A DNA stretch of 52,775 nt from Syntrophobacterales bacterium Delta_02 (lineage in GTDB: Bacteria > Desulfobacterota > Syntrophorhabdia > Syntrophorhabdales > Syntrophorhabdaceae): contig LVAA01000026.1 of assembly GCA_001603955.1 (NCBI GenBank), positions 1-52,775 on the forward strand, in the 5' to 3' direction. Below are positions 8,863 through 16,842 of this stretch, piece by piece (within the stretch, counting starts at the first letter, position 1; each line of letters opens with the position of its first letter). The position numbers and the translations under genes are program-made. The notes beneath the pieces are model-generated. The model saw only the letters and a program-made list of their open reading frames with translations. It did no database searches and had not been told where the DNA came from.

Positions 8863-9498
8863 TTAATCGTGCAGGAAGGCTATCCTGATGCTCAAAAGGA
8901 TAAGAAAGCCCCCGAAGGCCCTGTTGAAATAGCCCTGGAACCTCCCGAAGAAGGACCTCACGTGTCTCTCATTGAGAAAGACGGCCACGAAGCTGAACCA
9001 CAGCATGGTGTCCAGGACCATGACGAGGCCCCCGATGATGAGAATGGAACGGGGCGGGGGCGCGGCGGGAGATATCACGACGGTGAAGAGGCCGAGGAAG
9101 AAAAGCGTCGCCTTGGGATTCAGGATATTCGTGAGGAACCCCATGCGGACCGCCTGCAGGGGGGAGATATCCTGTCTCTTCGTCACCGCGGACGTCTCCA
9201 TCTGCGTCTGACGGGCAAAGAGCGACCGTATCCCGACGTACAGCAGATACGCCGCCCCAAGGTACTTGATCGTGCTGAAGACAAGGATAGACCTGGCGAT
9301 CACAACGGCAATACCCGCTATGCAGTAACCAACATGAACGGCAACTCCCAGCCCGAATCCGACAGCGGTGAATATTCCCGTCCTTCGCGAATAGGTAAGA
9401 GAATTGCGCACCGACATGACAAAATCCGGCCCCGGGCTCATGGCACCAAGGAGGTGAACGAAGGCGATCGTTCCGATGATGGTAAGGTTTTCGAGCAT
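8863..9498 (-). CDS. LysE/RhtB family amino-acid exporter
   Basis: A 211-residue six-helix inner-membrane exporter. The family hallmark MSPGPDFVMSVRNSL lies near residue 20, followed by GFGLGVAVHVGYC and the later GFLTNILNPKATLFFLGLF, both standard LysE/RhtB blocks. These proteins export amino acids such as lysine, threonine or homoserine lactone; the substrate cannot be told here. I start at the ATG at 9498. The upstream in-frame extension to 9564 is translated repeat DNA (GGTCATT family) and is not credible as protein. The gene reads away from that repeat. Upstream of it lies a PP2C phosphatase gene on the same strand, unrelated in function. Confidence 0.85.
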   Translation of the reverse strand: MLENLTIIGTIAFVHLLGAMSPGPDFVMSVRNSLTYSRRTGIFTAVGFGLGVAVHVGYCIAGIAVVIARSILVFSTIKYLGAAYLLYVGIRSLFARQTQMETSAVTKRQDISPLQAVRMGFLTNILNPKATLFFLGLFTVVISPAAPPPRSILIIGGLVMVLDTMLWFSFVAVFLNERHVRSFFGRFQGYFNRAFGGFLILLSIRIAFLHD

Positions 9499-9510
9499 AT
9501 TACCCTGTTG

Positions 9511-9718
9511 AAGATAATGACCAATGACCAAATCCCAATGACCAAATAACAAGCAATATACCAATAATCAATAACCAAATGAAAAAAACGGGAACAGGTG
9601 AACGTCTCCCGGGCTACTCAGGCATCGGCCTTTTTCGTTTGGTCATTATCTTCTTCTTTGGTCATTGGAATCTGGTCATTGGTCATTATCTTCACTATCC
9701 GTTCATTGGTCATTATTC
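9511..9718. repeat. Two-armed heptamer repeat, GGTCATT family
   Basis: Left arm 9511-9571 carries TGACCAA heptamers; right arm about 9637-9718 carries GGTCATT heptamers in the opposite orientation, for example GGTCATTGGTCATTATC. It fills the 220-nt gap between the LysE gene and the phosphatase gene and reaches within 4 nt of the phosphatase stop codon. No other feature is seen in the gap. Confidence 0.85.
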
Positions 9719-9721
9719 TTT

Positions 9722-10543
9722 TCATGCCCTGTCATAGACCTTCCGAATGATCATCTTCCGGTTCTTCAGGGAAGATGTGTATTTTTTCAGGTCAAGCACG
9801 ATCACGGTGATATTGTCCGTGCTGCCCCTGTCGAGGGCCATGCGCGATATATCTTCCGCACTTTCCCGGGGGCCCCGGCCCCGCCGTGCCGCGTCAATTA
9901 CCTCGCCGGGAGACAGGACGTCCCACACCCCGTCGCACGCGAGGACTGCCACGTCGTTCTCCAGGCCCAAAACACCTTCCGCAATGCGCGGCTCCGCACT
10001 CACATAGGGCTTGAGACAGGCATCTCCGAGGGCCCGGCTTATCGCCAGGATACCCTCGACCCTGGGGACGCCGAGAGTGACAATGCTCCCCCCGAGGGCT
10101 TCGATGCGGGACCGCTCGGCGGTCGCATCCGGTTTGTGGTCATCGGTGAGAACGGCCTCTCCCTGCCCCGTGCCGATAACGACCCTGGAGTCACCCACGT
10201 TCGCCGCCAGGAAGCGTTCACCGATGAGATACAGCTGGATGGCGCAGGTCCCCGCTTGCACGCGCCGGCCCACGAGGTGCGCGTCGACGGCAAGATAGGC
10301 CTCGCGAAGGATGTCTGCCTCATCCCTGCGCTCCTTAAGCGGCTTTTCCCGTTCCCGCGCCCAGGCGTGCAGGAACCAGGGTGTCAGCATCTCGGCGGCT
10401 ATCTGCGCGGGCTGCCTTCCCCCGTGGCCGTCATATATCTCGGCGCTAAAGAAAAGCCTGGCAGGGTCCTCGTAGAAGGCGTGCTCGTCCTCCATTGTCC
10501 GCCTGAAGCCTATCTCCTCGCTGATCCCCCAGGAGATGTCCAT
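9722..10543 (-). CDS. PP2C-family serine/threonine protein phosphatase
   Basis: A 273-residue single-domain PPM (PP2C) phosphatase that removes phosphate from Ser/Thr residues using two metal ions. Motifs are in order: RRTMEDEHAF near residue 14 (metal Asp/Glu), DGHGG near 39, NVGDSRVV in the middle, ACDGVWDVL, and the closing GSTDNITVIVLDL. All metal-coordinating acidic residues seem present. There is no sensor domain, so it is probably cytoplasmic and acts with a Ser/Thr kinase elsewhere. Start ATG at 10543 has no strong ribosome site. It is divergent from the xseB operon, with 113 nt between the two starts. It could also be called PrpC/Stp1-like. Confidence 0.92.
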   Translation of the reverse strand: MDISWGISEEIGFRRTMEDEHAFYEDPARLFFSAEIYDGHGGRQPAQIAAEMLTPWFLHAWAREREKPLKERRDEADILREAYLAVDAHLVGRRVQAGTCAIQLYLIGERFLAANVGDSRVVIGTGQGEAVLTDDHKPDATAERSRIEALGGSIVTLGVPRVEGILAISRALGDACLKPYVSAEPRIAEGVLGLENDVAVLACDGVWDVLSPGEVIDAARRGRGPRESAEDISRMALDRGSTDNITVIVLDLKKYTSSLKNRKMIIRKVYDRA

Positions 10544-10613
10544 GGAGATATTGTAACCCGGATTTCGTCTTTTTCACAGGGCGAAAGGCCGTCCCTACGG
10601 GGCAAATGAATGC

Positions 10614-10643
10614 TTGCAAAAGCGAATATTAAAGGTCTATAAT
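10614..10643 (+). promoter_or_regulatory. Sigma-70-type promoter of the xseB-rpoZ operon
   Basis: TTGCAA (10614-10619), an 18-nt spacer and a perfect TATAAT (10638-10643). The predicted transcription start near 10650 leaves only about 7 nt before the xseB ATG, and no Shine-Dalgarno sequence is visible in that leader. Confidence 0.65.
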
Positions 10644-10656
10644 AAATACTTCCATC

Positions 10657-10878
10657 ATGAAATTTGAAGAAGGGTTGAAAAAACTGGAAGACATCGTTAA
10701 AACCCTTGACGAAGGGAAGATTCCCCTTGACGAGGCCCTGGGTCTTTTCAAGGAAGGGCTCGGCCTCACGAAGGAACTCTCGAAAAGACTTGACGAGGTC
10801 GAGAAGAAGGTGGAAATACTGATCAGGAAAGAAGACGGGACGGTGGAAAAGGCACCCTTCCCCGGGGATGACGAATAG
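10657..10878 (+). CDS. xseB: Exodeoxyribonuclease VII small subunit
   Basis: A 73-residue subunit that multimerises on XseA, the catalytic large subunit, to degrade single-stranded DNA. The sequence FEEGLKKLEDIVKTLDEG and the following LDEALGLFKEGLGL are the family's two-helix hairpin. The rest is Lys/Glu-rich. Its stop overlaps the next start (TAGTG, 1 nt), so translation is coupled to ispA, an arrangement common in proteobacteria. xseA is not in the window. The start ATG lies 7 nt after the predicted transcription start with no ribosome site, so initiation may be near-leaderless. Confidence 0.92.
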   Translation: MKFEEGLKKLEDIVKTLDEGKIPLDEALGLFKEGLGLTKELSKRLDEVEKKVEILIRKEDGTVEKAPFPGDDE

Positions 10879-11762
10879 TGGATCTGGCGAGCTATCTCCA
10901 TGACAAGAAGATAATAGTCGAGAACATGCTGAGGGATATTTGTACCAGCTTTGTCTCGACCCCCGGCATCCTGAGGAATGCCATGGAATACATGCTCTTC
11001 AGCAACGGGAAGAAGATCCGGCCCATCCTCGCCATAGCTGCCTGCGAGGCGAAGGGAAAGAGCGCCGATGATTTCCTCCCCTGCTTCTGCACCCTCGAGA
11101 TGATCCACACCTATTCCCTCGTCCACGACGATCTCCCCTGTGTGGATAATGACGACACGCGCCGCGGCAGGCCGACATGCCACAAGGCCTTCGGCGAGGC
11201 CGTGGCCATCATGGCCGGTGACGGTCTGCTCACGGAGGCCTTCAGGGTCCTCACGGATCAGCGGTTCACCGAAAGGGTGAGCCCGAAGATATCGAAGCAG
11301 ATCGTCTTCGAGATAGCCCACGCGGCCGGCGCCGAAGGGATGGTCGGCGGCCAGGTGATGGACATAATATACGAGAACAAGGAAGGTACCAGGAACATCC
11401 TCCACTACATACATTCCCACAAGACGGCGGCCATGCTTCGTGCGTCCGTCCGGGTCGGCGCGATCGCCGGCGGCGCCAGAGCCAGGGAACTCAAGAGCTT
11501 CACCCGCTACGGCGATGCCATAGGGCTCGCCTTCCAGATCATGGATGATATCCTCGACGTGGAAGGCGACGAGGAAACGGTTGGCAAGAAGTTGAAAAAA
11601 GACGCCAACAAACAGACCTACGTCAAGCATTACGGTATTCTCGCTTCCAAGTACAAACTGGAGCAACTCGTCGATGAAGCAGTGAGATCGATCGCATTCC
11701 TGGGAGAAAACGGCCGTATCCTCGAGGACATAGCGCGCTTCATCGGCAACAGGATTTCGTAA
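10878..11762 (+). CDS. ispA: Polyprenyl (geranyl/farnesyl) diphosphate synthase
   Basis: Condenses isopentenyl diphosphate with dimethylallyl and geranyl diphosphate to give farnesyl diphosphate for quinones and undecaprenyl phosphate. The 294-residue length fits the family. The first Asp-rich motif DDLPCVDNDD begins at residue 84 and is followed by RRG; the second, DDILD, is near residue 217. The GKKIRP substrate loop is at 44-49. The start is GTG at 10878, sharing one base with the xseB stop; the end shares one base with the dxs start (TAATG). The gene is thus locked between xseB and dxs in one operon, the usual isoprenoid arrangement. Confidence 0.93.
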   Translation: MDLASYLHDKKIIVENMLRDICTSFVSTPGILRNAMEYMLFSNGKKIRPILAIAACEAKGKSADDFLPCFCTLEMIHTYSLVHDDLPCVDNDDTRRGRPTCHKAFGEAVAIMAGDGLLTEAFRVLTDQRFTERVSPKISKQIVFEIAHAAGAEGMVGGQVMDIIYENKEGTRNILHYIHSHKTAAMLRASVRVGAIAGGARARELKSFTRYGDAIGLAFQIMDDILDVEGDEETVGKKLKKDANKQTYVKHYGILASKYKLEQLVDEAVRSIAFLGENGRILEDIARFIGNRIS

Positions 11763-13615
11763 TGCTTCTCCAGACAATCAATTCTCCCGAGGATCTTAAA
11801 AAACTGTCTATTGCCCAGCTCGTCGAGCTCGCCGGCGAGATACGCCCCTTCATCACCGACGTCATATCCCGGACGGGCGGACATCTCGCCTCGAACCTCG
11901 GCGCCGTTGAGCTCACCATCGCCCTCTATTACGTCTTCAACCCCCCCGGGGACAAGATCGTCTGGGACGTCGGCCATCAGTGTTACACGTGCAAGCTCCT
12001 GACGGGACGGCGGGAGAGCTTTTGCACCATCCGCCAGGACGGGGGGCTCTCCGGTTTCCCCTGCAGGGCGGAAAGCACCTACGACGTGTTCGACACGGGT
12101 CATGCCAGCAACTCCATATCCGTCGCCATGGGACTTGCCGAAAGCAAGAGGAAGCTGGGATCATCGTCCAAGATCATAGCCGTCATCGGGGACGGTTCGC
12201 TGACGGGTGGCATGGCCTTCGAGGCCCTGAACCACGCCGGGCACCTCAGGAGCGATATCATTGTGGTCCTCAACGACAACGAGATGTCCATATCGAAGAA
12301 CGTCGGAGGCCTGGCGAGCCACCTCAACCGGATCATGACGGGAGAGTTCATGAGCAACATCCGGGAAGAGCTGAAAAACCGGATGAAGGCCATGCCTGCT
12401 ATCTACAAGACGGCGCGATACCTGGAGGAGACCGTCAAGGGGATCTTCGGGCCGGGCATGATCTTCGAGGAACTCGGTTTCACCTACGTGGGTCCCGTCG
12501 ACGGCCACAACATGGAACACCTCCTGGAGACGTTCAGGAACGTGAGCAGGCTTAAAGGGCCGCTGCTCGTCCACGTCATCACCAGGAAGGGGAAGGGCTA
12601 CACCCACGCCGAGGATGACCCCGAGCGGTTCCATGGCATCTCGACCTTCGAGCTCACCACGGGGACCACCCTTTCCCGGGGGAAGAAGACCTATACCGAC
12701 ATCTTCGGCGACACCATAATCGACCTGGCAAAGATGGATGAGAGGGTGGTGGCGATCACCGCCGCCATGGGCCTCGGCACGGGTCTCGATAAGTTCTCCG
12801 CCATGTTCCCCGACAGGTTCTACGACATAGGCATCGCCGAGCAGCACGGGGTGAGCTTTTCCGCAGCCCTCGCCCTCGGCGGGCTCAGGCCTTTCGTCGC
12901 CATCTATTCCACCTTTCTGCAAAGGGCATACGATCAGATCATCCTCGACGTGTGTCTTCAGAACCTGCCCGTGGTGTTCGCCGTGGACCGCAGCGGGATC
13001 GTGGGCCAGGACGGGCCCACCCATCACGGCGTTTACGACCTCAGCTATTTCCGCCACATCCCGAACATGGTCCTCATGGCGCCGAAGGACGAGAACGAGC
13101 TCAGGCAGATGCTCTATTCCGGGTACCGCTACGCCAGGCCCGTCGCCATCCGCTACCCGCGGGGCGAAGCCCTGGGCGTACCTATCGAGGAAGATTTCCG
13201 GGAGATACCTCTCGGCACCTGGGAATCGCTCCGTGAGGGCAGGGATATCACCATGATAGCCTGCGGGAACATGGTCGCAGCGGCCGTGAAAGCCGCCGAT
13301 GTGCTCGCCGCGGACGGTATAGACGCCGGCGTCGTCAACGGCAGGTTCATAAAACCAATGGACGAGAGACTCCTCGCCGAGGTGGCCGCACGGACGGGAC
13401 GCATCCTCACCCTGGAAGAGAACGTACTCATCGGCGGATTCGGCAGCGGGGTCGGGGAGGCCCTCGCCAGGGCAGGTTCGCGTATCCCTCTCAGATCGCT
13501 GGGCATCCCCGATACGTTCGTAACCCACGGCAGCCAGGGAACGCTGCGCAGGTCTCTCGGCATCGACCTCGATGGGATCGTCAGGACGGTCCAGACGTGG
13601 CTAGGGAAAGAATAG
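11762..13615 (+). CDS. dxs: 1-deoxy-D-xylulose-5-phosphate synthase
   Basis: A thiamine-diphosphate enzyme joining pyruvate and glyceraldehyde-3-phosphate, the first step of the MEP isoprenoid pathway and a source for thiamine and pyridoxal. It has 617 residues, the usual length. Motifs: the early GGHLASNLG, DVGHQCY, the ThDP-binding GDGSLTGGMAFEALN, the pyrimidine-domain DIGIAEQH, DRSGIVGQDGPTHHG, and the C-terminal GGFGSG. No gap is evident. It overlaps ispA by 1 nt and tlyA by 19 nt. Being next to ispA joins precursor supply with chain elongation. The organism therefore uses the MEP rather than the mevalonate route; other MEP genes lie outside. Confidence 0.96.
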   Translation: MLLQTINSPEDLKKLSIAQLVELAGEIRPFITDVISRTGGHLASNLGAVELTIALYYVFNPPGDKIVWDVGHQCYTCKLLTGRRESFCTIRQDGGLSGFPCRAESTYDVFDTGHASNSISVAMGLAESKRKLGSSSKIIAVIGDGSLTGGMAFEALNHAGHLRSDIIVVLNDNEMSISKNVGGLASHLNRIMTGEFMSNIREELKNRMKAMPAIYKTARYLEETVKGIFGPGMIFEELGFTYVGPVDGHNMEHLLETFRNVSRLKGPLLVHVITRKGKGYTHAEDDPERFHGISTFELTTGTTLSRGKKTYTDIFGDTIIDLAKMDERVVAITAAMGLGTGLDKFSAMFPDRFYDIGIAEQHGVSFSAALALGGLRPFVAIYSTFLQRAYDQIILDVCLQNLPVVFAVDRSGIVGQDGPTHHGVYDLSYFRHIPNMVLMAPKDENELRQMLYSGYRYARPVAIRYPRGEALGVPIEEDFREIPLGTWESLREGRDITMIACGNMVAAAVKAADVLAADGIDAGVVNGRFIKPMDERLLAEVAARTGRILTLEENVLIGGFGSGVGEALARAGSRIPLRSLGIPDTFVTHGSQGTLRRSLGIDLDGIVRTVQTWLGKE

Positions 13616-14346
13616 ACATCCTCCTTGCCAGGCGCTCCCTGGCACCATCACGGGAAAAAGCGCAGGTGCTCGTCATGGCCGGAGAGGTCTATGTCGACGG
13701 GCAGAGGGTCCTGAAGGCGGACCGGAAGGTCGACGAGACCGCCCGCCTCGAGGTGAGGGGAAACCCCATCCCCTACGTGAGCTTCGGCGGGGTCAAGCTC
13801 AAGGCCGCACTCGACGGCTTCGGCCTCAATGTCGCCGGCTGCAGGGCCCTTGATATCGGCTCGTCGACGGGCGGATTCACCGATTGTCTCCTCAAGGAAG
13901 GGGCGACAAAGGTGTACGCCGTCGATTCCGGGACGCACCAACTCCACGAAAAGCTCCGGGGCGACGAACGGATAGTCCTGAGGGAAAACTTCAACGCCCG
14001 CTACCTGACCGTCGCCGACATCGGTGAAAAGGTCGATATCATCACGATAGACGTGTCGTTCATCTCCCTGAAGAAGATCTTGCCTGCCGCCGCGGGTATT
14101 CTCGGTGAGAAGGGCCGTATCGTTTCCCTCGTGAAGCCGCAGTTCGAGGTGGGACGCTACAATGTGGGCAAAGGAGGCATCGTGAAGGACGGGAAGAAGA
14201 TAGAGTCCGTCCTTACGGACATCAGGCAGTTCGGCGAAACCCTGGGCCTCAAGGCCCTCGGGACCGTGGAGGTCCCGAGGGAAAAAGAAAAGAAGAACAG
14301 GGAATATTTCATTCTATGGGAAAGATCGGGCATCCCCGACAGGTAA
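13597..14346 (+). CDS. tlyA: TlyA-family rRNA methyltransferase
   Basis: A 249-residue protein with an N-terminal S4 RNA-binding domain (about 1-65, including RIDILLARR and AGEVYVDGQRV) and an FtsJ-like methyltransferase domain. The SAM site is ALDIGSSTGGFTDCLL, and the catalytic tetrad region includes VDSGTHQL, DVSFISL and LVKPQFE. TlyA enzymes 2'-O-methylate cytidines in 16S and/or 23S rRNA; members are often annotated as hemolysins. The start is GTG at 13597, 19 nt inside dxs. It overlaps the DUF4416 gene by 31 nt. The dxs-tlyA linkage is widespread in bacteria. Confidence 0.92.
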   Translation: MARERIDILLARRSLAPSREKAQVLVMAGEVYVDGQRVLKADRKVDETARLEVRGNPIPYVSFGGVKLKAALDGFGLNVAGCRALDIGSSTGGFTDCLLKEGATKVYAVDSGTHQLHEKLRGDERIVLRENFNARYLTVADIGEKVDIITIDVSFISLKKILPAAAGILGEKGRIVSLVKPQFEVGRYNVGKGGIVKDGKKIESVLTDIRQFGETLGLKALGTVEVPREKEKKNREYFILWERSGIPDR

Positions 14347-14864
14347 AGCTTTTCGCGAGCATCATCTTCCACAGGGAAGCGGACCTCGAAGCGGTCCTGC
14401 GCCTCCTCGGCGACACCGTGGGGCCTGTCGAGGAGAAGACCCCGCCGGTCCTCTTCACGCAGACGACATATTATGACAGGGAGATGGGCGAAGGACTCCT
14501 GCGCTGCTTTGTCCTCTTCGCCCCGCTGGTCGATCGCGAGATCCTGCCCGATATAAAGATATCCACCAACGCCACGGAGGATCTTTTCGCGAAGGAAGGC
14601 AAAAGAACCGTGAACATTGACTCTGGATATATCGCCCTGGAACATGTTATACTCGCTACTACAAAGGGATACGCGCACAGGGTCTACCTGGGGAAAGGGA
14701 TTCACGCCGACCTCACGCTCATGTTCTACAGCGGGTCATATCGCGCTCTCGAGTGGACATACCCGGATTATGCCGCAGAGCAGACGATAGTCCTTTTCAA
14801 CCGGTGGAGAGAAGTCTGCAAGGAGTCTCTGAGAACCTGCGGGCCGACAGACCCGAACGCATGA
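14316..14864 (+). CDS. DUF4416 family protein
   Basis: A 182-residue cytoplasmic protein that looks like DUF4416, a family seen mainly in Deltaproteobacteria and some other anaerobes, with no established function. Recognisable parts are VKLFASIIFHREADLEAVL, the TTYYDREMG tract, and SGYIALEHVILATTKGYAHRVYL, then FYSGSYRALEWTYPDY near the end. It starts inside tlyA (31-nt overlap) and ends 9 nt before yicC, so it is translated as part of the operon. Its repeated position beside rRNA modification and RNA-turnover genes suggests an RNA or nucleotide-related role, which is inference only. Confidence 0.8.
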   Translation: MGKIGHPRQVKLFASIIFHREADLEAVLRLLGDTVGPVEEKTPPVLFTQTTYYDREMGEGLLRCFVLFAPLVDREILPDIKISTNATEDLFAKEGKRTVNIDSGYIALEHVILATTKGYAHRVYLGKGIHADLTLMFYSGSYRALEWTYPDYAAEQTIVLFNRWREVCKESLRTCGPTDPNA

Positions 14865-14873
14865 AGGTGGACT

Positions 14874-15743
14874 ATGCCGAGGAGCATGACTGGATTCGCG
14901 AAGATCGAAAAGGAATTCCCTGAAGGCAGGATCGTGAGCGAGGCGCGGAGCCTCAACAGCCGCTACCTTGAAATGAATATCAGGCTGCCGCGGGTCGACT
15001 ACGCATCGGAGCAGAAACTCAGGGACCTTGTCAAGCGGCACGTCAAAAGGGGAAAGGTAGACGTGACCATCAAGTGGGAAAAGGTCTCGGACGAGATCGC
15101 GATACCCAGGGTGAACGAGAGCGTCGTCCGGCAGTACGCCGCGATGGCGAGCGATCTGAAGGAGAACTACGGACTCAAGGGCGACCTGACGATCGAGAGC
15201 GTCTTTACCCTCAAGGACGTGTTCGCATACGAGGAGAACAACAGCCTTCCCGAGGATGTCCTGATAGCGGCATGTTCGGACCTCATGGCCGCCCTCAACG
15301 AGGAGCGCACAAGGGAAGGCGGACACATCATGAACGACCTCCTCGGAAGACTCGAGACCATAACCGCCAACCTCTCCGAGATAGAGGCCGGCTGGCCGAC
15401 GGTCATCAAAGCCCACGAAGAAAAGCTTCGGAGCAGGATAGCGGAGATAACGCAGTCCGTCACCCTGGACGAGGCCCGGGTCCTTCAGGAGATCGCCATC
15501 TACATGGAACGTATCGACATATCGGAAGAGATCGTGCGTCTCAGGGGGCATCTCGACAACTTCCGCGGCACCCTGGAGTCCCTGGAACCCATGGGAAGAA
15601 AACTTGACTTCATCATCCAGGAGATGGTGCGGGAAACAAATACCATCGGGAGCAAATCCAACGACCTTTACATTAACGAGAGGGTCATAGGAATGAAGGT
15701 GGAGATAGAGAAGATGCGGGAGCAGGTACAGAATGTCGAATAG
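14874..15743 (+). CDS. yicC: YicC-family endoribonuclease
   Basis: A 289-residue protein of the YicC family, an RNase that acts in RNA turnover. The N-terminal hallmark SMTGFAKIE begins at residue 4 and is followed by EARSLNSRYLE. The C-terminal DUF1732 part holds GRKLDFIIQEMVRETNTIGSKSND and the highly conserved EKMREQVQNVE end. Start ATG at 14874 has GAAGGTGG nearby; an ATG at 14886 (MTGFAK) is an alternative. It overlaps gmk by 11 nt. The order yicC-gmk-rpoZ is one of the commonest conserved strings in bacteria. Length is normal. Confidence 0.93.
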   Translation: MPRSMTGFAKIEKEFPEGRIVSEARSLNSRYLEMNIRLPRVDYASEQKLRDLVKRHVKRGKVDVTIKWEKVSDEIAIPRVNESVVRQYAAMASDLKENYGLKGDLTIESVFTLKDVFAYEENNSLPEDVLIAACSDLMAALNEERTREGGHIMNDLLGRLETITANLSEIEAGWPTVIKAHEEKLRSRIAEITQSVTLDEARVLQEIAIYMERIDISEEIVRLRGHLDNFRGTLESLEPMGRKLDFIIQEMVRETNTIGSKSNDLYINERVIGMKVEIEKMREQVQNVE

Positions 15744-16368
15744 CCCGGATGGAGAAGGGGCGGCGGCCCCGGCCGGGATCCATGCCGGTAACCGCGGAAA
15801 AGGGGTCCTCATCGTCGTCTCCGGCCCGTCGGGAGTGGGCAAGTCAACCCTCATCGATCGCTTTCTCAGGGAAGATGATCGCAGTGAGTTCTCCATCTCC
15901 TACACGACGCGACAGAAACGGGCGCATGAGGTCGACGGAAAGAATTACCACTTCGTTGACGAGGCGACCTTCGAATCTATGATCGCGAAGGGGCATTTCC
16001 TTGAATGGGAAAAGGTCCACGGGAACCTTTACGGAACTCCCCGGGCGGAGATCCTCGCCATCCTCGAAACGGGGAAAGACATAATCCTGGATATAGACGT
16101 GAAGGGCGCGATCAATATAAGCAGCCAGTGCAGGGCGGCACGGCTCATCTTCATCGAACCGCCTTCTGTGGAAGAGCTCATCAACCGCCTGTCCCTGCGC
16201 GGAGAGAAAGAGATCGAGATGCGGATGAAGCGCGTTGAAGAAGAGATTGCAAGAAAGGGTGAATTCGGCTATACTATCGTGAACGACGATCTTGGAAGGG
16301 CATACTTGACGTTCCGGAAAGCGATCGACGATATAAGGAGACAGGATAATGGCAAGAATAACCGTTGA
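15733..16368 (+). CDS. gmk: Guanylate kinase
   Basis: Phosphorylates GMP to GDP with ATP, supplying GTP and also (p)ppGpp precursors. It has 211 residues, slightly longer than the usual ~205 because of a Gly/Ala-rich N-terminal extension. The P-loop GPSGVGKST is near residue 35. The GMP-binding YTTRQKRAHEVDGKNYHF and the lid region with SLRGEKE follow. The start overlaps yicC by 11 nt, and the gene overlaps rpoZ by 20 nt. The N-terminal 25 residues before the first strand are low-complexity, so an internal start cannot be ruled out. Confidence 0.95.
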   Translation: MSNSPDGEGAAAPAGIHAGNRGKGVLIVVSGPSGVGKSTLIDRFLREDDRSEFSISYTTRQKRAHEVDGKNYHFVDEATFESMIAKGHFLEWEKVHGNLYGTPRAEILAILETGKDIILDIDVKGAINISSQCRAARLIFIEPPSVEELINRLSLRGEKEIEMRMKRVEEEIARKGEFGYTIVNDDLGRAYLTFRKAIDDIRRQDNGKNNR

Positions 16369-16588
16369 AGACTGCATGGAAATGGTGGAGAACCGTTTCG
16401 AGCTTGTCCATCTCGCAGCGCGCCGGTCCAAGCAGCTCATCAAAGGCGCAAAGCCCCTGACCAAGTCGACGAACAGGGAGATCGTAACGTCCCTCAGAGA
16501 GATCGCCGAGAAACACATCTACTTCGAAAAGAAAGACTCCGTAGAAACAAAAGAAACCCCCTACCAGCTGTCAACGTTTACGCCGTAG
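16349..16588 (+). CDS. rpoZ: RNA polymerase omega subunit
   Basis: A 79-residue subunit that helps assemble beta-prime and forms part of a ppGpp site in proteobacteria. The typical start ARITVEDCMEMVENRFELVHLAARRSKQL is present, with TNREIVTSLREIAEKHI following. It overlaps gmk by 20 nt and is the last gene of the eight-gene operon that begins with xseB. Its stop codon (16586-16588) lies exactly in the 3-nt loop of a perfect 11-bp hairpin formed by its last codons and the following bases. Length and sequence are ordinary. Confidence 0.93.
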   Translation: MARITVEDCMEMVENRFELVHLAARRSKQLIKGAKPLTKSTNREIVTSLREIAEKHIYFEKKDSVETKETPYQLSTFTP

Positions 16589-16599
16589 CGGCGTAAACG
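16575..16599 (+). terminator. Perfect 11-bp hairpin enclosing the rpoZ stop codon
   Basis: CGTTTACGCCG, loop TAG, CGGCGTAAACG. The last four rpoZ codons form the left arm, and the TAG stop is the loop. It lies at the 3' end of the operon, but no T-run follows, so termination may be assisted by Rho or the stem may protect the mRNA end. Confidence 0.5.
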
Positions 16600-16601
16600 C
16601 C

Positions 16602-16756
16602 GGTTATAGGTAATAGGTTATGGGTTATGGGTAAGGAAGTTTGCCCGTAACCCATTTATTTCTTTTCCTTTACTCATCATCCATCGCCCTCCTTCGTTTC
16701 CCGTCACGTCCCTCAAGTCCTTTCCTATCACCCATTACCTATCACCCATTACCCCT
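16602..16756. repeat. Two-armed heptamer repeat, GGTTATG family (copy 1)
   Basis: Left arm 16602-16634 has GGTTATA/GGTAATA/GGTTATG heptamers; right arm about 16724-16756 has the complement (CCCATTA, CCTATCA). A second pairing block is near 16645. It fills most of the gap between rpoZ and the hcp operator. Confidence 0.8.
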
Positions 16757-16760
16757 CTTC

Positions 16761-16801
16761 TTGACCTAAGTCAAAGCGCGTTTTTCCCGCGGTGCTATAC
16801 T
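16761..16801 (+). promoter_or_regulatory. HcpR/FNR-like operator and promoter of hcp
   Basis: TTGACCTAAGTCAA (16761-16774) is a perfect TTGAC-N4-GTCAA palindrome, the form reported for HcpR, a CRP/FNR-type regulator of hcp in sulfate reducers. A -10 box TATACT (16796-16801) follows; its -35 is poor. The operator centre lies about 41 nt before the predicted start near 16808, the classic class II activator position. Confidence 0.75.
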
Positions 16802-16842
16802 TGGCTTTATGAGATCGCACAATACGCATCAAGGAGGGGCTT

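Noticed and set aside
12161-13528. A 455-codon minus-strand frame inside dxs, and a 419-codon plus-strand frame (267-1526) inside the lipase gene
   Set aside because: Both are opposite to well-supported genes and have low-complexity, shadow-like composition.
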